Source: G963663365 sp963663365 (lineage in GTDB: Bacteria > Hinthialibacterota > Hinthialibacteria > Hinthialibacterales > G963663365). Taken from it: a stretch of 64,000 nucleotides of DNA. The translations under genes and the position numbers were made by a program. The stretch is taken from NCBI GenBank assembly GCA_963663365.2, contig CAXXIH010000001.1, forward strand, positions 1 to 64,000. Reading direction: 5' to 3'. Positions 1-9,757 of the stretch are shown here, in pieces (position 1 is the stretch's first letter; each line of letters opens with the position of its first letter). The notes beneath the pieces are model-generated. The model was not told the DNA's origin and did no database searches. It worked only from the letters and a program-made list of their open reading frames with translations.

Positions 1-736
1 CGATTGCCAATTCTTCTTGGGAGCCGTTTTCAAATACGTCGAACAAGGCTTTGGCCGTTTTTGTGTGAGGAATACGTCCGGCGGCACGAATTGCGGCCAT
101 TCGTACCTGACCGCTTGGATCATCCATTGCACGTACAATGGCCGAAATGGCCCGGGAATCCTCACGCCCACCCAGACTGTTTAGTATCGCCGCGCGGCAA
201 TTATCGCAATCGGTTTTGGAAAGAACTTTGAGCAATGCCGATGTTGCTGCTTTGCCGGGGATATTTTCAAGCGTGCGCCGTGCATGTTCGGCAAGGCTTT
301 TATCTTTCATGCAGGCAACAAGAACCGGAACTGACTCATCTCTGCCGATGAGAGCAATCAAATCCAGGGCGAGTTGTTTTTGTTCGAGCCTCCAAGGATC
401 TTCGAGCACTTTGATCAACGATTGTTCGGCGAGGCGGCGGTCCAGCGCATCAGCATTGGGGGCCGCTGCATTGTGGACGATTTCTTTGATTGTCAGCTTA
501 ATCCACAGTTGCTTGGTTGCGTTGCCGTATACCATCCTGGGAAAAAGCTCATCCAATATTGCCGGGCCGCGCAGAGCCAACGCCGCTTTGGCCGATTCGC
601 GGGCCTTTGCATCCGCTGATTCCAGTTTGATGAGTTGCAAGTGAATCGGATTGTCTTGCAGCGCAAAACTCCAATTCCCAATTAACGCTAGTGCAATAAT
701 TACGATGCCGATTTGCAGGCATTTTTTGCTTTTCAT
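1..736 (-). CDS. Exported HEAT-repeat protein (3' end cut by window edge)
   Basis: This reading frame stays open from an ATG at 736 to the first base of the window, so the C-terminus is missing and 245 codons are visible. The N-terminus (MKSKKCLQIGIVIIALALIG) is a short basic stretch followed by a hydrophobic helix, that is a signal peptide or anchor. The rest is a run of short helical repeats with the HEAT/PBS pattern, for example 'SALLKVLSKTDCDNCRAAIL' and 'VRMAAIRAAGRIPHTKTAKAL'. Such repeats are scaffolds for protein contacts and imply no enzymatic activity. A purine-rich GGAGTTGG lies just before the start. It points away from the oxidoreductase at 792-2072 by only 55 bp, in the same direction, so co-transcription is possible. 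The ligand or partner cannot be told. Confidence 0.8.
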   Translation of the reverse strand, partial: MKSKKCLQIGIVIIALALIGNWSFALQDNPIHLQLIKLESADAKARESAKAALALRGPAILDELFPRMVYGNATKQLWIKLTIKEIVHNAAAPNADALDRRLAEQSLIKVLEDPWRLEQKQLALDLIALIGRDESVPVLVACMKDKSLAEHARRTLENIPGKAATSALLKVLSKTDCDNCRAAILNSLGGREDSRAISAIVRAMDDPSGQVRMAAIRAAGRIPHTKTAKALFDVFENGSQEELAI

Positions 737-791
737 AGTACCAACTCCTCTTGGCCGCAGGTTGTCTTTGTGTTTCATCATTCAGCCCTGT

Positions 792-2072
792 CTATAGCGC
801 CCACGGTTTCCGGTAAGGACGCATCAACCAACGGTTTGCTTCTTCGTCTCCGATAAACTCTTCTTTAACCGGATCCCAATGGACTTTGCGGCCCAAGCGC
901 ATGGCGATATTGCCGAGATGCGCAACAGAGATAGAGCGGTGTCCGATTTCAACATCGCAAAGCGGCCGTTCACGTGAACGCATACAGTCGATCCAGTTCT
1001 GTTCGTGCCCGGGGCTTTCGAATAAGTGGATGTCGCTGGTACCCAGAGTCTCGCGGAGCAGATCTTTGGGCTCGGCGTCTATTCCACCGCGCCAAACCTG
1101 AATCCAACCGTCTGTCCCTTCAAATTTGGTTCCACGCTCGGGAGTCGTAGCGATAAGCCTGACGCCATTTGGGTATTCGTAGGTAACATTGAAATCTGTA
1201 AACGTTTCATAAAGACCATCTACAGGCCGTACACCGGTGCCTTCGGCCGAAAGCGGGCCTGAGTATTGGGTGCCCATGCCCCATTGTGCGATGTCAAGAT
1301 GATGCGCACCCCAATCTGTAAACTGGCCGCCGGAGTAATCGTAAAACCAGCGAAATGTTCCAAGGAAACGGTGGTTGTTAAAAGGGACTTTGGGTGCCGG
1401 GCCCAAATAGAAATCCCAATCCAAGCCTTCCGGCGGGGCCGTGTCCGGATCCCATCCACATGTATAGCCATCAGGAAGAAACGCTGTGACCGTTTGCAAC
1501 TTTCCGATTCTCCCATTTAGAACCAGCTCGCAGGCAAACCGGAAGTTTGAACTTGAACGTTGTTGGCTTCCAACCTGGAAAACCGTTCCATAGCGGCGAA
1601 CCGTTTTGACAAGTTCTTTCCCCTCATCGATGCACAACGTGAGTGGCTTTTGGCAATAGACGTCTTTTCCCGCCTGGCAGGCTGCGGTGGCAATCAAAGT
1701 ATGCCAATGGTCAGGTGTGGCAATAAGCACTGAGTCAATGTCATCTCGCGCTAAAAGCTCGCGGTAATCCTTGTATACATCGCAATCTGTGTTGCCATAG
1801 GTCTCGTCAACTCTCTCTTTGGCTCGCAATCGGTGCGGCTCATAGACATCGCAACAAGCCAAAATCTGAATTTCAGGATGATGCACCAAATCCCGCAACT
1901 GGCCCGTGCCCATGCCGCCTACACCGATAAATCCCAAGGTAATTCGATCATTGGCAGAAATTTTTGGTTGCGCATAGCCGCGCCCGGCCAGTGCCGGCAG
2001 AAACATTCCTGCGGCCGCGGTCTGTGCGGTAATCCGATTTAAGAATCGCCGCCGCGATATCTGTTTGGGCAT
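792..2072 (-). CDS. Tat-exported Gfo/Idh/MocA-family oxidoreductase
   Basis: NAD(P)-dependent sugar or cyclitol dehydrogenase-type protein of 426 residues. The chosen ATG at 2072 is preceded by GGAGGA and begins with a twin-arginine signal (SRRRFLNR followed by an alanine-rich hydrophobic stretch ending near GRGYAQP), so the product is exported folded. An in-frame GTG at 2177 would add 35 residues in front of the Tat signal and is less likely. The Rossmann nucleotide site is GFIGVGGMG. The family lysine motif reads CQKPLTL instead of the usual EKP, and GAHHLDIAQWG marks the substrate domain. A second exported member lies at 26575-27840. Family membership is clear; the substrate is unknown. 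Confidence 0.93.
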   Translation of the reverse strand: MPKQISRRRFLNRITAQTAAAGMFLPALAGRGYAQPKISANDRITLGFIGVGGMGTGQLRDLVHHPEIQILACCDVYEPHRLRAKERVDETYGNTDCDVYKDYRELLARDDIDSVLIATPDHWHTLIATAACQAGKDVYCQKPLTLCIDEGKELVKTVRRYGTVFQVGSQQRSSSNFRFACELVLNGRIGKLQTVTAFLPDGYTCGWDPDTAPPEGLDWDFYLGPAPKVPFNNHRFLGTFRWFYDYSGGQFTDWGAHHLDIAQWGMGTQYSGPLSAEGTGVRPVDGLYETFTDFNVTYEYPNGVRLIATTPERGTKFEGTDGWIQVWRGGIDAEPKDLLRETLGTSDIHLFESPGHEQNWIDCMRSRERPLCDVEIGHRSISVAHLGNIAMRLGRKVHWDPVKEEFIGDEEANRWLMRPYRKPWAL

Positions 2073-2356
2073 AGTCGTCCTCCATAAGTGATTGTTGGTT
2101 CCTGTGTGAGTTGGGTGGAGGCAAGAATGCCCATGCAATCTTGTGATCTCGATAGGAGCACCCCCGCACAATTCCACAGATGAATCGCTATTCGTTTCTA
2201 TGCCATTTTGCGGCAGGAGGTGGTGACGGTCAACCGGCCATATGCCGCTAGGCTTTAGGATTTGCGGTGAATCACGTCTTTACGAAGCACTGAAACAGCG
2301 GGTACATTGTGCTTCGAACGACTCATAATGTTATCAAACTTTTTGGGAGAGAGATT

Positions 2357-4459
2357 ATGAATAAAATCCCAGCAGTTTTCGCGATTTGCCTTCTGGTGTG
2401 CAGTGTCATGCCTGGCATGGCTGCCGGCACGATTACGACAGGCAGTCTGGTTCGGGAAATGATCGATATGCGCAATCTCACTGATTTTCCCGATCCGGCC
2501 TACAAGACGGTTCAGTTTTCTTCATATGACCATCGCAGCAATCATCCCGGTGGTCCCGAATGGTTTGCCAATTCCGACGGATTCGGATCAGAACCGATTC
2601 CTAATTTCGAAGCTGTGCTCAAGCAGCCCGGCGATGATGGAATCGGCGAGTATTTAATGTGCGATATTCAGCAACCGGGAGCGATTGTCCGGGTTTGGAC
2701 CGCGCGTATCGAAGGCACGATTCGGCTTTATTTGGATGGCGCTTCGGAACCCGTGTTTGATGGTTCCGCCAATGACTTTTTGATGTTTACATACAAGCCG
2801 TTCCTAAAAGACACGAGGATATCCGAAAAAGACCTAGAAGGCGCTTTTCATCAACGTAATGCCGGGTATTTCCCGATACCTTTTGCCAAGAGCTGCCGGA
2901 TTGAGTGGATTGGCGATATCAAGAAAATACATTTTTATCAGGTACAAATTCGCCTTTATGATCAAAACGCGCGGATTGAGACCTTTCAGCCGGGCGATTT
3001 AAAGACATATCGAAAAGATATAGAAGAAGTCGCCGAAATTCTAAAAAGCCCCGAAACACGTTGGGAGTATGCATCCTCTGAGGAACTGTTACCCATTGCC
3101 GTGACGGTTCCCCCCGGCGAAACACAGACGGCGCTTGAACTTGAAGGCCCGAAAGCCGTTGAGTGCCTGTCATTACGTGTATCGGCCAAGGATCTACAGC
3201 GGGCTTTGCGTCAGACGATTCTGCATATTCGCTGTGACGGGTATCCGTGGGGGCAGGTGCAAGCACCGCTTGGAGATTTCTTTGGAGCCGCTCCGGGTAT
3301 TAATCCTTACGATTCTGTCCCATTTACAGTTCAATCCAATGGAACGATGACATGCCGGTATGTAATGCCTTTTAAAGAATCGATGCAAATTTCGATTAAA
3401 AATATGGGCGAACAAGATGTCACGGTTACAGGTTCTGCTTTGCCGATGGCTTATCAATGGAATGACGATTCTTCTATGCATTTCCGTGCGCGATGGCGTG
3501 TCGATCACGATCTGACCGCAGCTGGCGATTCGGTCATGGATATGCCGTATTTGATTGCCAACGGACGAGGTGTTTATGTTGGGACCGCCACAATGCTGCT
3601 TAATCCCAGCGATGGGCCGCATCCTGGCGGCTGTTGGTGGGGCGAGGGAGACGAAAAAATCTTCGTCGATGACGATGTCCAACCTTCGACATTCGGAACC
3701 GGTTCTGAAGATTACTTCAATTATGCCTGGTCCGCGCCTGATATCTTTATTTATCCATATTGCGGACAGCCGCGTAACGATGGACCGGCCAATCGCGGAT
3801 TTGTGACCAACAATCGTTGGCATATTATCGATCCTCTGCCGTTTAAAGAGCGAATCTCTTTTTATATGGAACTCTTTTCCCATCATCTTACACCTGAAAT
3901 GTCGTATGCGCGTATCGGCTATCATTATGGAATTCCCGGATTGATGGACGACCATTTGCCTATTACCGGCGAAGATGTAAGACATCTTGAATTGCCCGAA
4001 GCCTGGCAACCTGCCGCGCGGGGAGGCGCGAGTAACTCGGTGTTCTATCAAACTGAGACTCTCTTGCTTGATCGGAAAAACACGTTCACTGTTTCCGATA
4101 ATTTGTATTCTGGCGGGGAAATGATGGTGTGGAAGCCGAAGGAACGGGGCGAAGAGCTGGAAATTATATTTCCGATTTTAGAAGACGGCAACTATGATAT
4201 TCATATTGTGGCCGCCTTGCAGCCCACTTCCGGGCCGCTCACGCTTATGATCGATGGGACAAAGGCAGGTTATGGCGGAGAAGAGAGCACAATCAATCTG
4301 TATGTTCCCTATAGGACGCTGCTTCGCAAATTTTCACCCCAGGCGCGGGAATTCACCCGTGGCGAACACCGCCTCACGCTTTGTCATGATCTTCCTAAAG
4401 ATGAACGCGGAAATACAGAGTATGGAATCGATTTCTTGTGGATTCAGAAAAGAAAATAA
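2357..4459 (+). CDS. Secreted DUF2961 (GH172-like) protein
   Basis: Protein of 700 residues with a signal peptide (MNKIPAVFAICLLVCSV). The ATG at 2357 follows GGGAGAGAG, better than the in-frame ATG at 2309. The DUF2961 signature is plain: WWGEGDEKIFVDDD, then PSTFGTGSEDYFNYAWS. DUF2961 members are now grouped as glycoside hydrolase family 172, acting on alpha-D-fructofuranosyl or D-arabinofuranosyl linkages. From memory the catalytic pair in the characterised enzyme is two glutamates 21 residues apart; E430 and E451 here have that spacing. About 190 residues after the core (from about residue 510) form an extra beta-rich module. It stands between a divergent oxidoreductase and a sulfatase, consistent with glycan breakdown outside the cytoplasm. 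Substrate is not determined. Confidence 0.9.
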   Translation: MNKIPAVFAICLLVCSVMPGMAAGTITTGSLVREMIDMRNLTDFPDPAYKTVQFSSYDHRSNHPGGPEWFANSDGFGSEPIPNFEAVLKQPGDDGIGEYLMCDIQQPGAIVRVWTARIEGTIRLYLDGASEPVFDGSANDFLMFTYKPFLKDTRISEKDLEGAFHQRNAGYFPIPFAKSCRIEWIGDIKKIHFYQVQIRLYDQNARIETFQPGDLKTYRKDIEEVAEILKSPETRWEYASSEELLPIAVTVPPGETQTALELEGPKAVECLSLRVSAKDLQRALRQTILHIRCDGYPWGQVQAPLGDFFGAAPGINPYDSVPFTVQSNGTMTCRYVMPFKESMQISIKNMGEQDVTVTGSALPMAYQWNDDSSMHFRARWRVDHDLTAAGDSVMDMPYLIANGRGVYVGTATMLLNPSDGPHPGGCWWGEGDEKIFVDDDVQPSTFGTGSEDYFNYAWSAPDIFIYPYCGQPRNDGPANRGFVTNNRWHIIDPLPFKERISFYMELFSHHLTPEMSYARIGYHYGIPGLMDDHLPITGEDVRHLELPEAWQPAARGGASNSVFYQTETLLLDRKNTFTVSDNLYSGGEMMVWKPKERGEELEIIFPILEDGNYDIHIVAALQPTSGPLTLMIDGTKAGYGGEESTINLYVPYRTLLRKFSPQAREFTRGEHRLTLCHDLPKDERGNTEYGIDFLWIQKRK

Positions 4460-4486
4460 TGTAGATATACGCTGATGCAATGTGCA

Positions 4487-4522
4487 ACGGCCTCCCTATT
4501 TGAGCATAGGGAGGCCGTTTTT
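4487..4522 (+). terminator. Rho-independent terminator after DUF2961 gene
   Basis: A perfect 12-bp stem (ACGGCCTCCCTA, 4487-4498, with its complement at 4507-4518) encloses an 8-nt loop and ends in TTTTT. It separates the DUF2961 gene from the sulfatase, which therefore needs its own promoter or some readthrough. Confidence 0.9.
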
Positions 4523-4597
4523 AGTATGTCAACATCCTGCGCCGGTTGTGGTATTCTGTATCAATCCATGATTCTTTTGGTTATGCAGGAGTCGCGT

Positions 4598-5965
4598 ATG
4601 TCCACCATCAGCCGCCGCCAAGCAATCCAAACTCTGGGAATATCCGCCGGAGCGTTAGGATTCTCTCGCTGCGCCGGTCTATCGACTTATTCCGGTCGCA
4701 AACGCCCTAATATTCTGTTCATTTTTTCCGATGACCAAAATTTCCGCGCCTTAGGTCCGGCGGGGAATTGTGAAGTTCAGACACCCAATCTCAATCGTTT
4801 AGCTCGTGAGGGGACATACTTTTCGCATTGTTTTGTTTCCAATCCAATCTGTACGCCCAGCCGGGCGACGGTTTTAACCGGGCTTTATGGCTTTCAAAGC
4901 GGCGTGACTTTTTTTGGTGAGCCGATACGCGAAGATGTTCCGGTCATTGCTGAACTGTTGAGCGCAAATGGATATACGACGGCTTTTACAGGGAAATGGC
5001 ATAACAATAAACGGCCGATTCATCATGGTTTTCAACGTATGCGCAATACTTTTTTGGGTGGCATGCACAATTATGAGAGCATTCCTGTTGTGCAAGGCGC
5101 TGATGATGAAAAGCGGGAGTTTCCGGGCAATCCTACAAATACGTTTGCAGATGGTGCACTAGAGTTGATGGATGGTATGGGAACAGATCCGTATGCGCTT
5201 TTTTTATGGTTCACGACACCTCATGATCCACGCACCGCACCGCCCGAATATGAGGCGATGTATTCCCCTGCGCAGGTTTCGCTGCCGCCTAATTTTATGC
5301 CCGAGCCTCCGTTTGATACGGGCACATTGGATATTCGTGATGAAAAGCTTCTTCCCCGTCCACTCGATCCAAAGGCCGTGCAGCAAGAAACCGCCCGTTA
5401 CTACGCCATGATTACGCACATGGATACGCAAATCGGGAGGCTTTTGCAGCGTCTGGAAGAACGAGGAGAACTCGATAATACCTTCATCGTTTTCGCCGGA
5501 GACAACGGTTTAACGCTGGGGGCGCATGGATTATTGGGCAAACAAACGCTTTATGAAGAAGGCGTGCGCGTGCCGCTGATTGTATGTGGTCCGGGCGTGC
5601 GCCGTGGCAAGCAATGCGATGCCATGGTCGATTTGATGGATATCATGCCCACATTGTGTGAGGTTTCCGGGAGTGTTCCCCCCGCGCATGTTCAAGGCCG
5701 CAGCCTTATGCCCTGGCTTCACGGCAAAAGAGGCGAACGCAGAGATGCTATTTTTTGTCATTACCATCATATGTTCCGTATGGTGAGAACTGAGCGATAC
5801 AAACTGATTCTGCATTTAAAAACCGGACGCGAAGAACTTTTCGATCTCCAAAACGATCCCTATGAATTGAATGATGTATCTGAACTGGCGGCGTTTCAGG
5901 ATATTAAAAAAGACCTGCGGAACCGCCTGAATACATGGCGCAGTGAAGTCGGCGATCCGGATTGA
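4598..5965 (+). CDS. Tat-exported sulfatase (formylglycine-dependent)
   Basis: Type I sulfatase of 455 residues that hydrolyses sulfate esters, probably on glycans. The ATG at 4598 follows CAGGAG and gives a twin-arginine leader (ISRRQAIQTLGIS). Metal ligands begin at FSDDQ (D45, D46). The formylglycine motif is CTPSRATVLTG with C85, the C-x-P-S-R form matured by formylglycine-generating enzyme or anaerobic sulfatase-maturating enzyme. GKWHNNKRPIHHGF carries the conserved lysine and histidines, and FAGDNGLTLGAHGLLGK is the second metal-binding block. The C-terminal YKLILHLKTGREELFDLQNDP is typical of the family. A second sulfatase lies at 28678-30123. No maturase is visible in this window. 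The specific substrate cannot be read from sequence. Confidence 0.95.
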   Translation: MSTISRRQAIQTLGISAGALGFSRCAGLSTYSGRKRPNILFIFSDDQNFRALGPAGNCEVQTPNLNRLAREGTYFSHCFVSNPICTPSRATVLTGLYGFQSGVTFFGEPIREDVPVIAELLSANGYTTAFTGKWHNNKRPIHHGFQRMRNTFLGGMHNYESIPVVQGADDEKREFPGNPTNTFADGALELMDGMGTDPYALFLWFTTPHDPRTAPPEYEAMYSPAQVSLPPNFMPEPPFDTGTLDIRDEKLLPRPLDPKAVQQETARYYAMITHMDTQIGRLLQRLEERGELDNTFIVFAGDNGLTLGAHGLLGKQTLYEEGVRVPLIVCGPGVRRGKQCDAMVDLMDIMPTLCEVSGSVPPAHVQGRSLMPWLHGKRGERRDAIFCHYHHMFRMVRTERYKLILHLKTGREELFDLQNDPYELNDVSELAAFQDIKKDLRNRLNTWRSEVGDPD

Positions 5966-6006
5966 TAGCAATAGGCAGCCGGAATTACGATGAAGTTGGC
6001 AGGTAC

Positions 6007-7773
6007 TTAAAAAGACCAAACATTAGGGATTATGGTCAGGGCGACAATAGCGATCAGAAGACTTAAAGGGAGGCCGATGCGTGCGAAGTCGGTAAAATGA
6101 TAACCGCCGGGACCATAGACCATTAGATTGGTTTGGTAGCCAATCGGTGTGGCGAAACTGGCGGAAGCGCCGATCATAACCGCGATGACAAAAGGCATGA
6201 AACTGACTCCCAATCCCATCGCCGCCGCATGGGCAATGGGAAAAACTAAAATGGCTGCGGCGTTATTCGTGATAATCTCCGTGAATAAAACTGTTACTGC
6301 GTAAACCGCCACAAGTGTAAAAAACGGATCGCTGCCGCCTAACCGGGTGAGACTCTTGCCAACCAAATCGGCGACACCATGGATACGCATAGCTTCTCCG
6401 ATGCCGATTGCCGCGGCAATTGAAATCAGAAGCGGCCAGTTGATATTGCGGTGTGCGGTCTCATAGCGGCAGCACCCGGTAAGCAGCATCAATCCGGCCG
6501 CAATCATGCCTGCATTCAACATAGACATCCAGCGTAGAGTGACGCAGGCAACAAGCCCCGCCATGATCGCCATGGAAATCCAGGCTTTTTCGTGCAGGAC
6601 AGGCGTTGAATCTTCCAGACGGCTTACCAAATAAAAGTCTCGTGAATTGCGCTGCCGGTCAGCAAAAGAAGGGCGCGCTTCCAATAGCAAAGTATCACCC
6701 GGACGGAGAACGACATCGCCGATTTTCATACGGAGGCGTTCGCCATTGCGGGCCACGGCAACGACAGCCGCATTGTAGCGGGTGCGAAATCGCCCATTAC
6801 GGATACTGCGGCCCACCAGCGGACATGTATCGGATACAACCGCCTCAATAAGGCAACGCTCGGAACGTGGAGCATCCAGTTTAAAAATTTGTTCGGTGGC
6901 GGGGCTGAGTCCACGCATCTTTTGTAGATCGAGAATCGAGTCGATGTCGCCGACAAAAACAAGGCGGTCATTGGCGTGCAGGATCACGTGAGAGCCGACG
7001 GCCGGGAAGACTTCGCCTTCGCGGTCGATTTCCATGAGATAAGTGCCACGAAGGTGACGAAGACCGGCTTGCTCAATTGTCTTTCCAACCAGAGATGAGC
7101 CGGGGGCAACAACCATCTCCAACGTGTATTCACGAGGATCATCTTGCGGGCTTACGGCAGGGCGGCGGCCGGGCAAAAGCCAGCGTTGGGAAATGAGCAC
7201 AAAAAGAATGCCGGCAATTGTGCAAGGAACACCTACCCAGGCGATCTCGAAGAAACTGAGACGTGGAAGATTGGCTTGCTCTAAGAGCCCATCGACCAAC
7301 AGATTCGTGCTTGTGCCGATCAGTGTGCAGGTTCCACCCAGAATAGCCGCATAACTGAGCGGGATCAGCAGTTTTGATGCAGGGACTTGGTATTTCTTTG
7401 CCCAATCCACAATCCCCGGCATCAATGTCGCTACCAGGGGTGTGCTATTAAGGAATCCGCTCATTGCCGCAACCGGGAACATAATTCGCCGTTGAGCGAC
7501 GCTTGCGGTCTGTGCTTTTCCTAAGATTCGGTCAATGATCCAGCCGATGCTTCCTGTTTCCCGTAGTCCGGCAACTACAACAAAAAGGACTGCAATGGTA
7601 ATCATGCCTTCGTTTGAGAATCCGATAAGTGCTTGTTTAGGTTTCAATACGCCGCTAATCAGCAAAATAGCCAAGCCGCCCATCAGGATTGCATCCGGAT
7701 TGAGCCGAGTCCCGGCCAAAAGGCCGAAGGCCATAAGAATAACGGCTATGGTGATCCAGGCTTCGATACCCAT
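6007..7773 (-). CDS. SLC13/DASS-family anion permease with RCK_C domains
   Basis: Integral membrane transporter of 588 residues: hydrophobic helices at both ends with a soluble insert at about residues 205-385. The helices carry the SLC13 pattern (NSTPLVATLMPGIVDWAKK, then GTSTNLLVDGLL, and in the second repeat ITNNAAAILVFPIA and TPIGYQTNLMVYGPGGY), including the duplicated S/T-N-T/P signatures of the ion and substrate sites. The insert holds two TrkA-C-like domains (one around GSSLVGKTIEQAGLRHLRG), as in sulfate or dicarboxylate carriers of this class. It converges on the sulfatase with a gap of 41 bp. Movement of sulfate or an organic acid is a reasonable guess, not a demonstrated function. 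The ribosome binding site is weak. Confidence 0.9.
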   Translation of the reverse strand: MGIEAWITIAVILMAFGLLAGTRLNPDAILMGGLAILLISGVLKPKQALIGFSNEGMITIAVLFVVVAGLRETGSIGWIIDRILGKAQTASVAQRRIMFPVAAMSGFLNSTPLVATLMPGIVDWAKKYQVPASKLLIPLSYAAILGGTCTLIGTSTNLLVDGLLEQANLPRLSFFEIAWVGVPCTIAGILFVLISQRWLLPGRRPAVSPQDDPREYTLEMVVAPGSSLVGKTIEQAGLRHLRGTYLMEIDREGEVFPAVGSHVILHANDRLVFVGDIDSILDLQKMRGLSPATEQIFKLDAPRSERCLIEAVVSDTCPLVGRSIRNGRFRTRYNAAVVAVARNGERLRMKIGDVVLRPGDTLLLEARPSFADRQRNSRDFYLVSRLEDSTPVLHEKAWISMAIMAGLVACVTLRWMSMLNAGMIAAGLMLLTGCCRYETAHRNINWPLLISIAAAIGIGEAMRIHGVADLVGKSLTRLGGSDPFFTLVAVYAVTVLFTEIITNNAAAILVFPIAHAAAMGLGVSFMPFVIAVMIGASASFATPIGYQTNLMVYGPGGYHFTDFARIGLPLSLLIAIVALTIIPNVWSF

Positions 7774-7906
7774 GTTTTGCTGCTCGATTGATACGGCATG
7801 TTCCTCGATAGATGTTGTGCCGTAACAAGAGCCGTCATTCTAACAAAGGAAAAGCCCAAGGGCATGTTAGGGTGGCAGTTTGCCTCATACGGTTATTTCC
7901 CGGCCA

Positions 7907-7950
7907 TGATAAGAAACGGCCACAAGAGATAAATCCCTTGTGGCCGCCTT
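7907..7950 (-). terminator. Rho-independent terminator of the esterase gene
   Basis: On the minus strand CGGCCACAAG (7946-7937) pairs with CTTGTGGCCG (7926-7917) around a 10-nt loop and is followed by TTTCTT. It lies 26 bp beyond the stop codon of the sialate O-acetylesterase-like gene. Confidence 0.8.
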
Positions 7951-7975
7951 AACTTCGATTTGTGTATTTAGAGGC

Positions 7976-9538
7976 TTATCTAGCATCCACCGTCACGCCC
8001 GGCCAAATGTCCGTGCGGAATGGAGAAGCGGGTAATCCCTCTTTATTATAAAGATTTGCGCTTTCGGGATTGTCATCAAAAGCGTATCGAACGGCCACCG
8101 GCTGCGGCACGCCTTCCGCGCTCACAATCACGGTTTCGCCATCAATTTCAGCCTTAGCCGGCACAAAATTGCGGTCTTCACCGGCGATCGTAAATTGCTG
8201 TAGTTCACCCGGATCGCCGACAATCAAGCCGCCGCCGATATGGTTGAAGGAAAGCCGGATACGGTTGCCTTCCACACGCATATCCTTATAGATCGGGCCG
8301 GAGTAAACAATATCTTGCCCATAGGCGATTGCCCGGGCCGCCAACGCCAAACGTCTACCGACTTCCTGCTTGTTACGCGGGTGGATGTCTTTAGGATCGC
8401 CGATATCGATCGTCACAGACATGCCGGTATTGGGCAGGTCCAGTGTCATCAATTGCGCCTCTTCCAACTCCGCCCATGCGACATCGGATTGGTTGCCCCA
8501 ATTGACTTCAAAATTCGCCAATTGGACAAACAAAAACGTGAAGTCGCCCTGTCCCCAGTTTTTGCGCCAATCTGTAATCATGGCTGGGAACAAAGTGCGA
8601 TATTGATACGCACGTGTGGCGTTCGATTCTCCTTGATACCAAATAGCCCCTTGGATGGCATAAGGAATCAACGGTGCAATCATCGCGTTATAAAGTCCTG
8701 AATACCGATGGGGACTTTTTCGCGGATCGTTAGGCAGGCTTGGAGGACCGCCCACGCCGCCGCCCGTGTTTTCTGTATTGATGCTTTCTTTTTTCCAGGC
8801 TAGGAAATCTTGTTCGTATTTTTCGAGGTTTTCATTAAAGTCGCTTATGGATTTATCCCAGCGTTCGACAATCGGTTGCAAGATCGGTTCGGCTTGCAGT
8901 GAAGGAAGGCTGGTCCAGGCTTCGGCCGGAGTGCCACCCCATGATGTGTGAATCAAGCCAATAGGGATATCCAGCTCTTGGTGCAATGTACGGCCAAAGA
9001 AATAGGATACGGCACTGAACTCACCAACATTTTGTGAAGTGCATTCTTCCCATTTCGCATTGACATCATCCTGTGGTTGGGAGGCTATCGTCCGGGGCAC
9101 ATAAAACAGCCGGATTTTCGGATAATTGGCAGCGGCAATCTCCATCTTTGAGTTATTGCTGTTGCCTACTGTCCATTGCATATTTGACTGCCCGCTGCAT
9201 ACCCACACTTCACCGATCAAGATGTTTTTTAGTTCTATTGTATTGTTGCCGCTGACCGTAAGCGTGTAGGGGCCGCCTGCTTTCATGGATTTTAATTTGA
9301 CCATCCACTTGCCGTTGTCATCTGCTGTGGTTTTGGCCGAACGCGATTTGCCGAGCTTTACAGTGACTTTTTCACCGGCATTGGCCCAGCCCCAAATCGG
9401 CAGTGGCTTTCCTTGTTGAAGCACCATGTTGTCGCCGATCACTGACGGTAGTTTGACATCAGCGAACGCCACCGGCGCCGCACAAAGCCCCAACATCATG
9501 CCCAGGATTAATACTGTACTCCATCGTGGTTGTTTCAT
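7976..9538 (-). CDS. Secreted sialate O-acetylesterase-like SGNH hydrolase
   Basis: Protein of 520 residues that should remove O-acetyl groups from carbohydrate. Start at the ATG at 9538, preceded by GGAAGGATGAGAG; it opens a signal peptide ending near PVAFADVK. The N-terminal domain is the beta-sandwich usual in this family (LPSVIGDNMVLQQGKPLPIWG, residues 30-50). The SGNH catalytic serine is in CSGQSNMQW (S118); AIWYQGESNA is the typical family block and PKDIHPRNKQEVGRRLA supplies the catalytic histidine. Family members act on acetylated sialic acid or plant polysaccharide; the substrate here is unknown. The terminator downstream suggests a single-gene unit. Confidence 0.93.
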   Translation of the reverse strand: MKQPRWSTVLILGMMLGLCAAPVAFADVKLPSVIGDNMVLQQGKPLPIWGWANAGEKVTVKLGKSRSAKTTADDNGKWMVKLKSMKAGGPYTLTVSGNNTIELKNILIGEVWVCSGQSNMQWTVGNSNNSKMEIAAANYPKIRLFYVPRTIASQPQDDVNAKWEECTSQNVGEFSAVSYFFGRTLHQELDIPIGLIHTSWGGTPAEAWTSLPSLQAEPILQPIVERWDKSISDFNENLEKYEQDFLAWKKESINTENTGGGVGGPPSLPNDPRKSPHRYSGLYNAMIAPLIPYAIQGAIWYQGESNATRAYQYRTLFPAMITDWRKNWGQGDFTFLFVQLANFEVNWGNQSDVAWAELEEAQLMTLDLPNTGMSVTIDIGDPKDIHPRNKQEVGRRLALAARAIAYGQDIVYSGPIYKDMRVEGNRIRLSFNHIGGGLIVGDPGELQQFTIAGEDRNFVPAKAEIDGETVIVSAEGVPQPVAVRYAFDDNPESANLYNKEGLPASPFRTDIWPGVTVDAR

Positions 9539-9757
9539 TCTCTCATCCTTCCCATGCAACATATTCTCGTGTGCTCCGGATGGCCGGCAGCCTGTGGATA
9601 GATTGAATCTCACCTAATTATCGAAAGGCGGATACCTCCGGGGCGACTCCAGACTTGAAATTTCACACGATTAAGACCAACTTGTCGAGTGCAAAGTCAA
9701 AATCGCGGAATTACGGGGTGTATCATTGCCCCGAAGCGTGTCGGATAGGATGTTTTC

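Noticed and set aside
3194..4051. Open frame of 285 codons on the minus strand
   Set aside because: It lies entirely inside the DUF2961 gene, has no ribosome binding site or domain, and its composition (Arg/Ile/His-rich) is that of a complementary-strand shadow.
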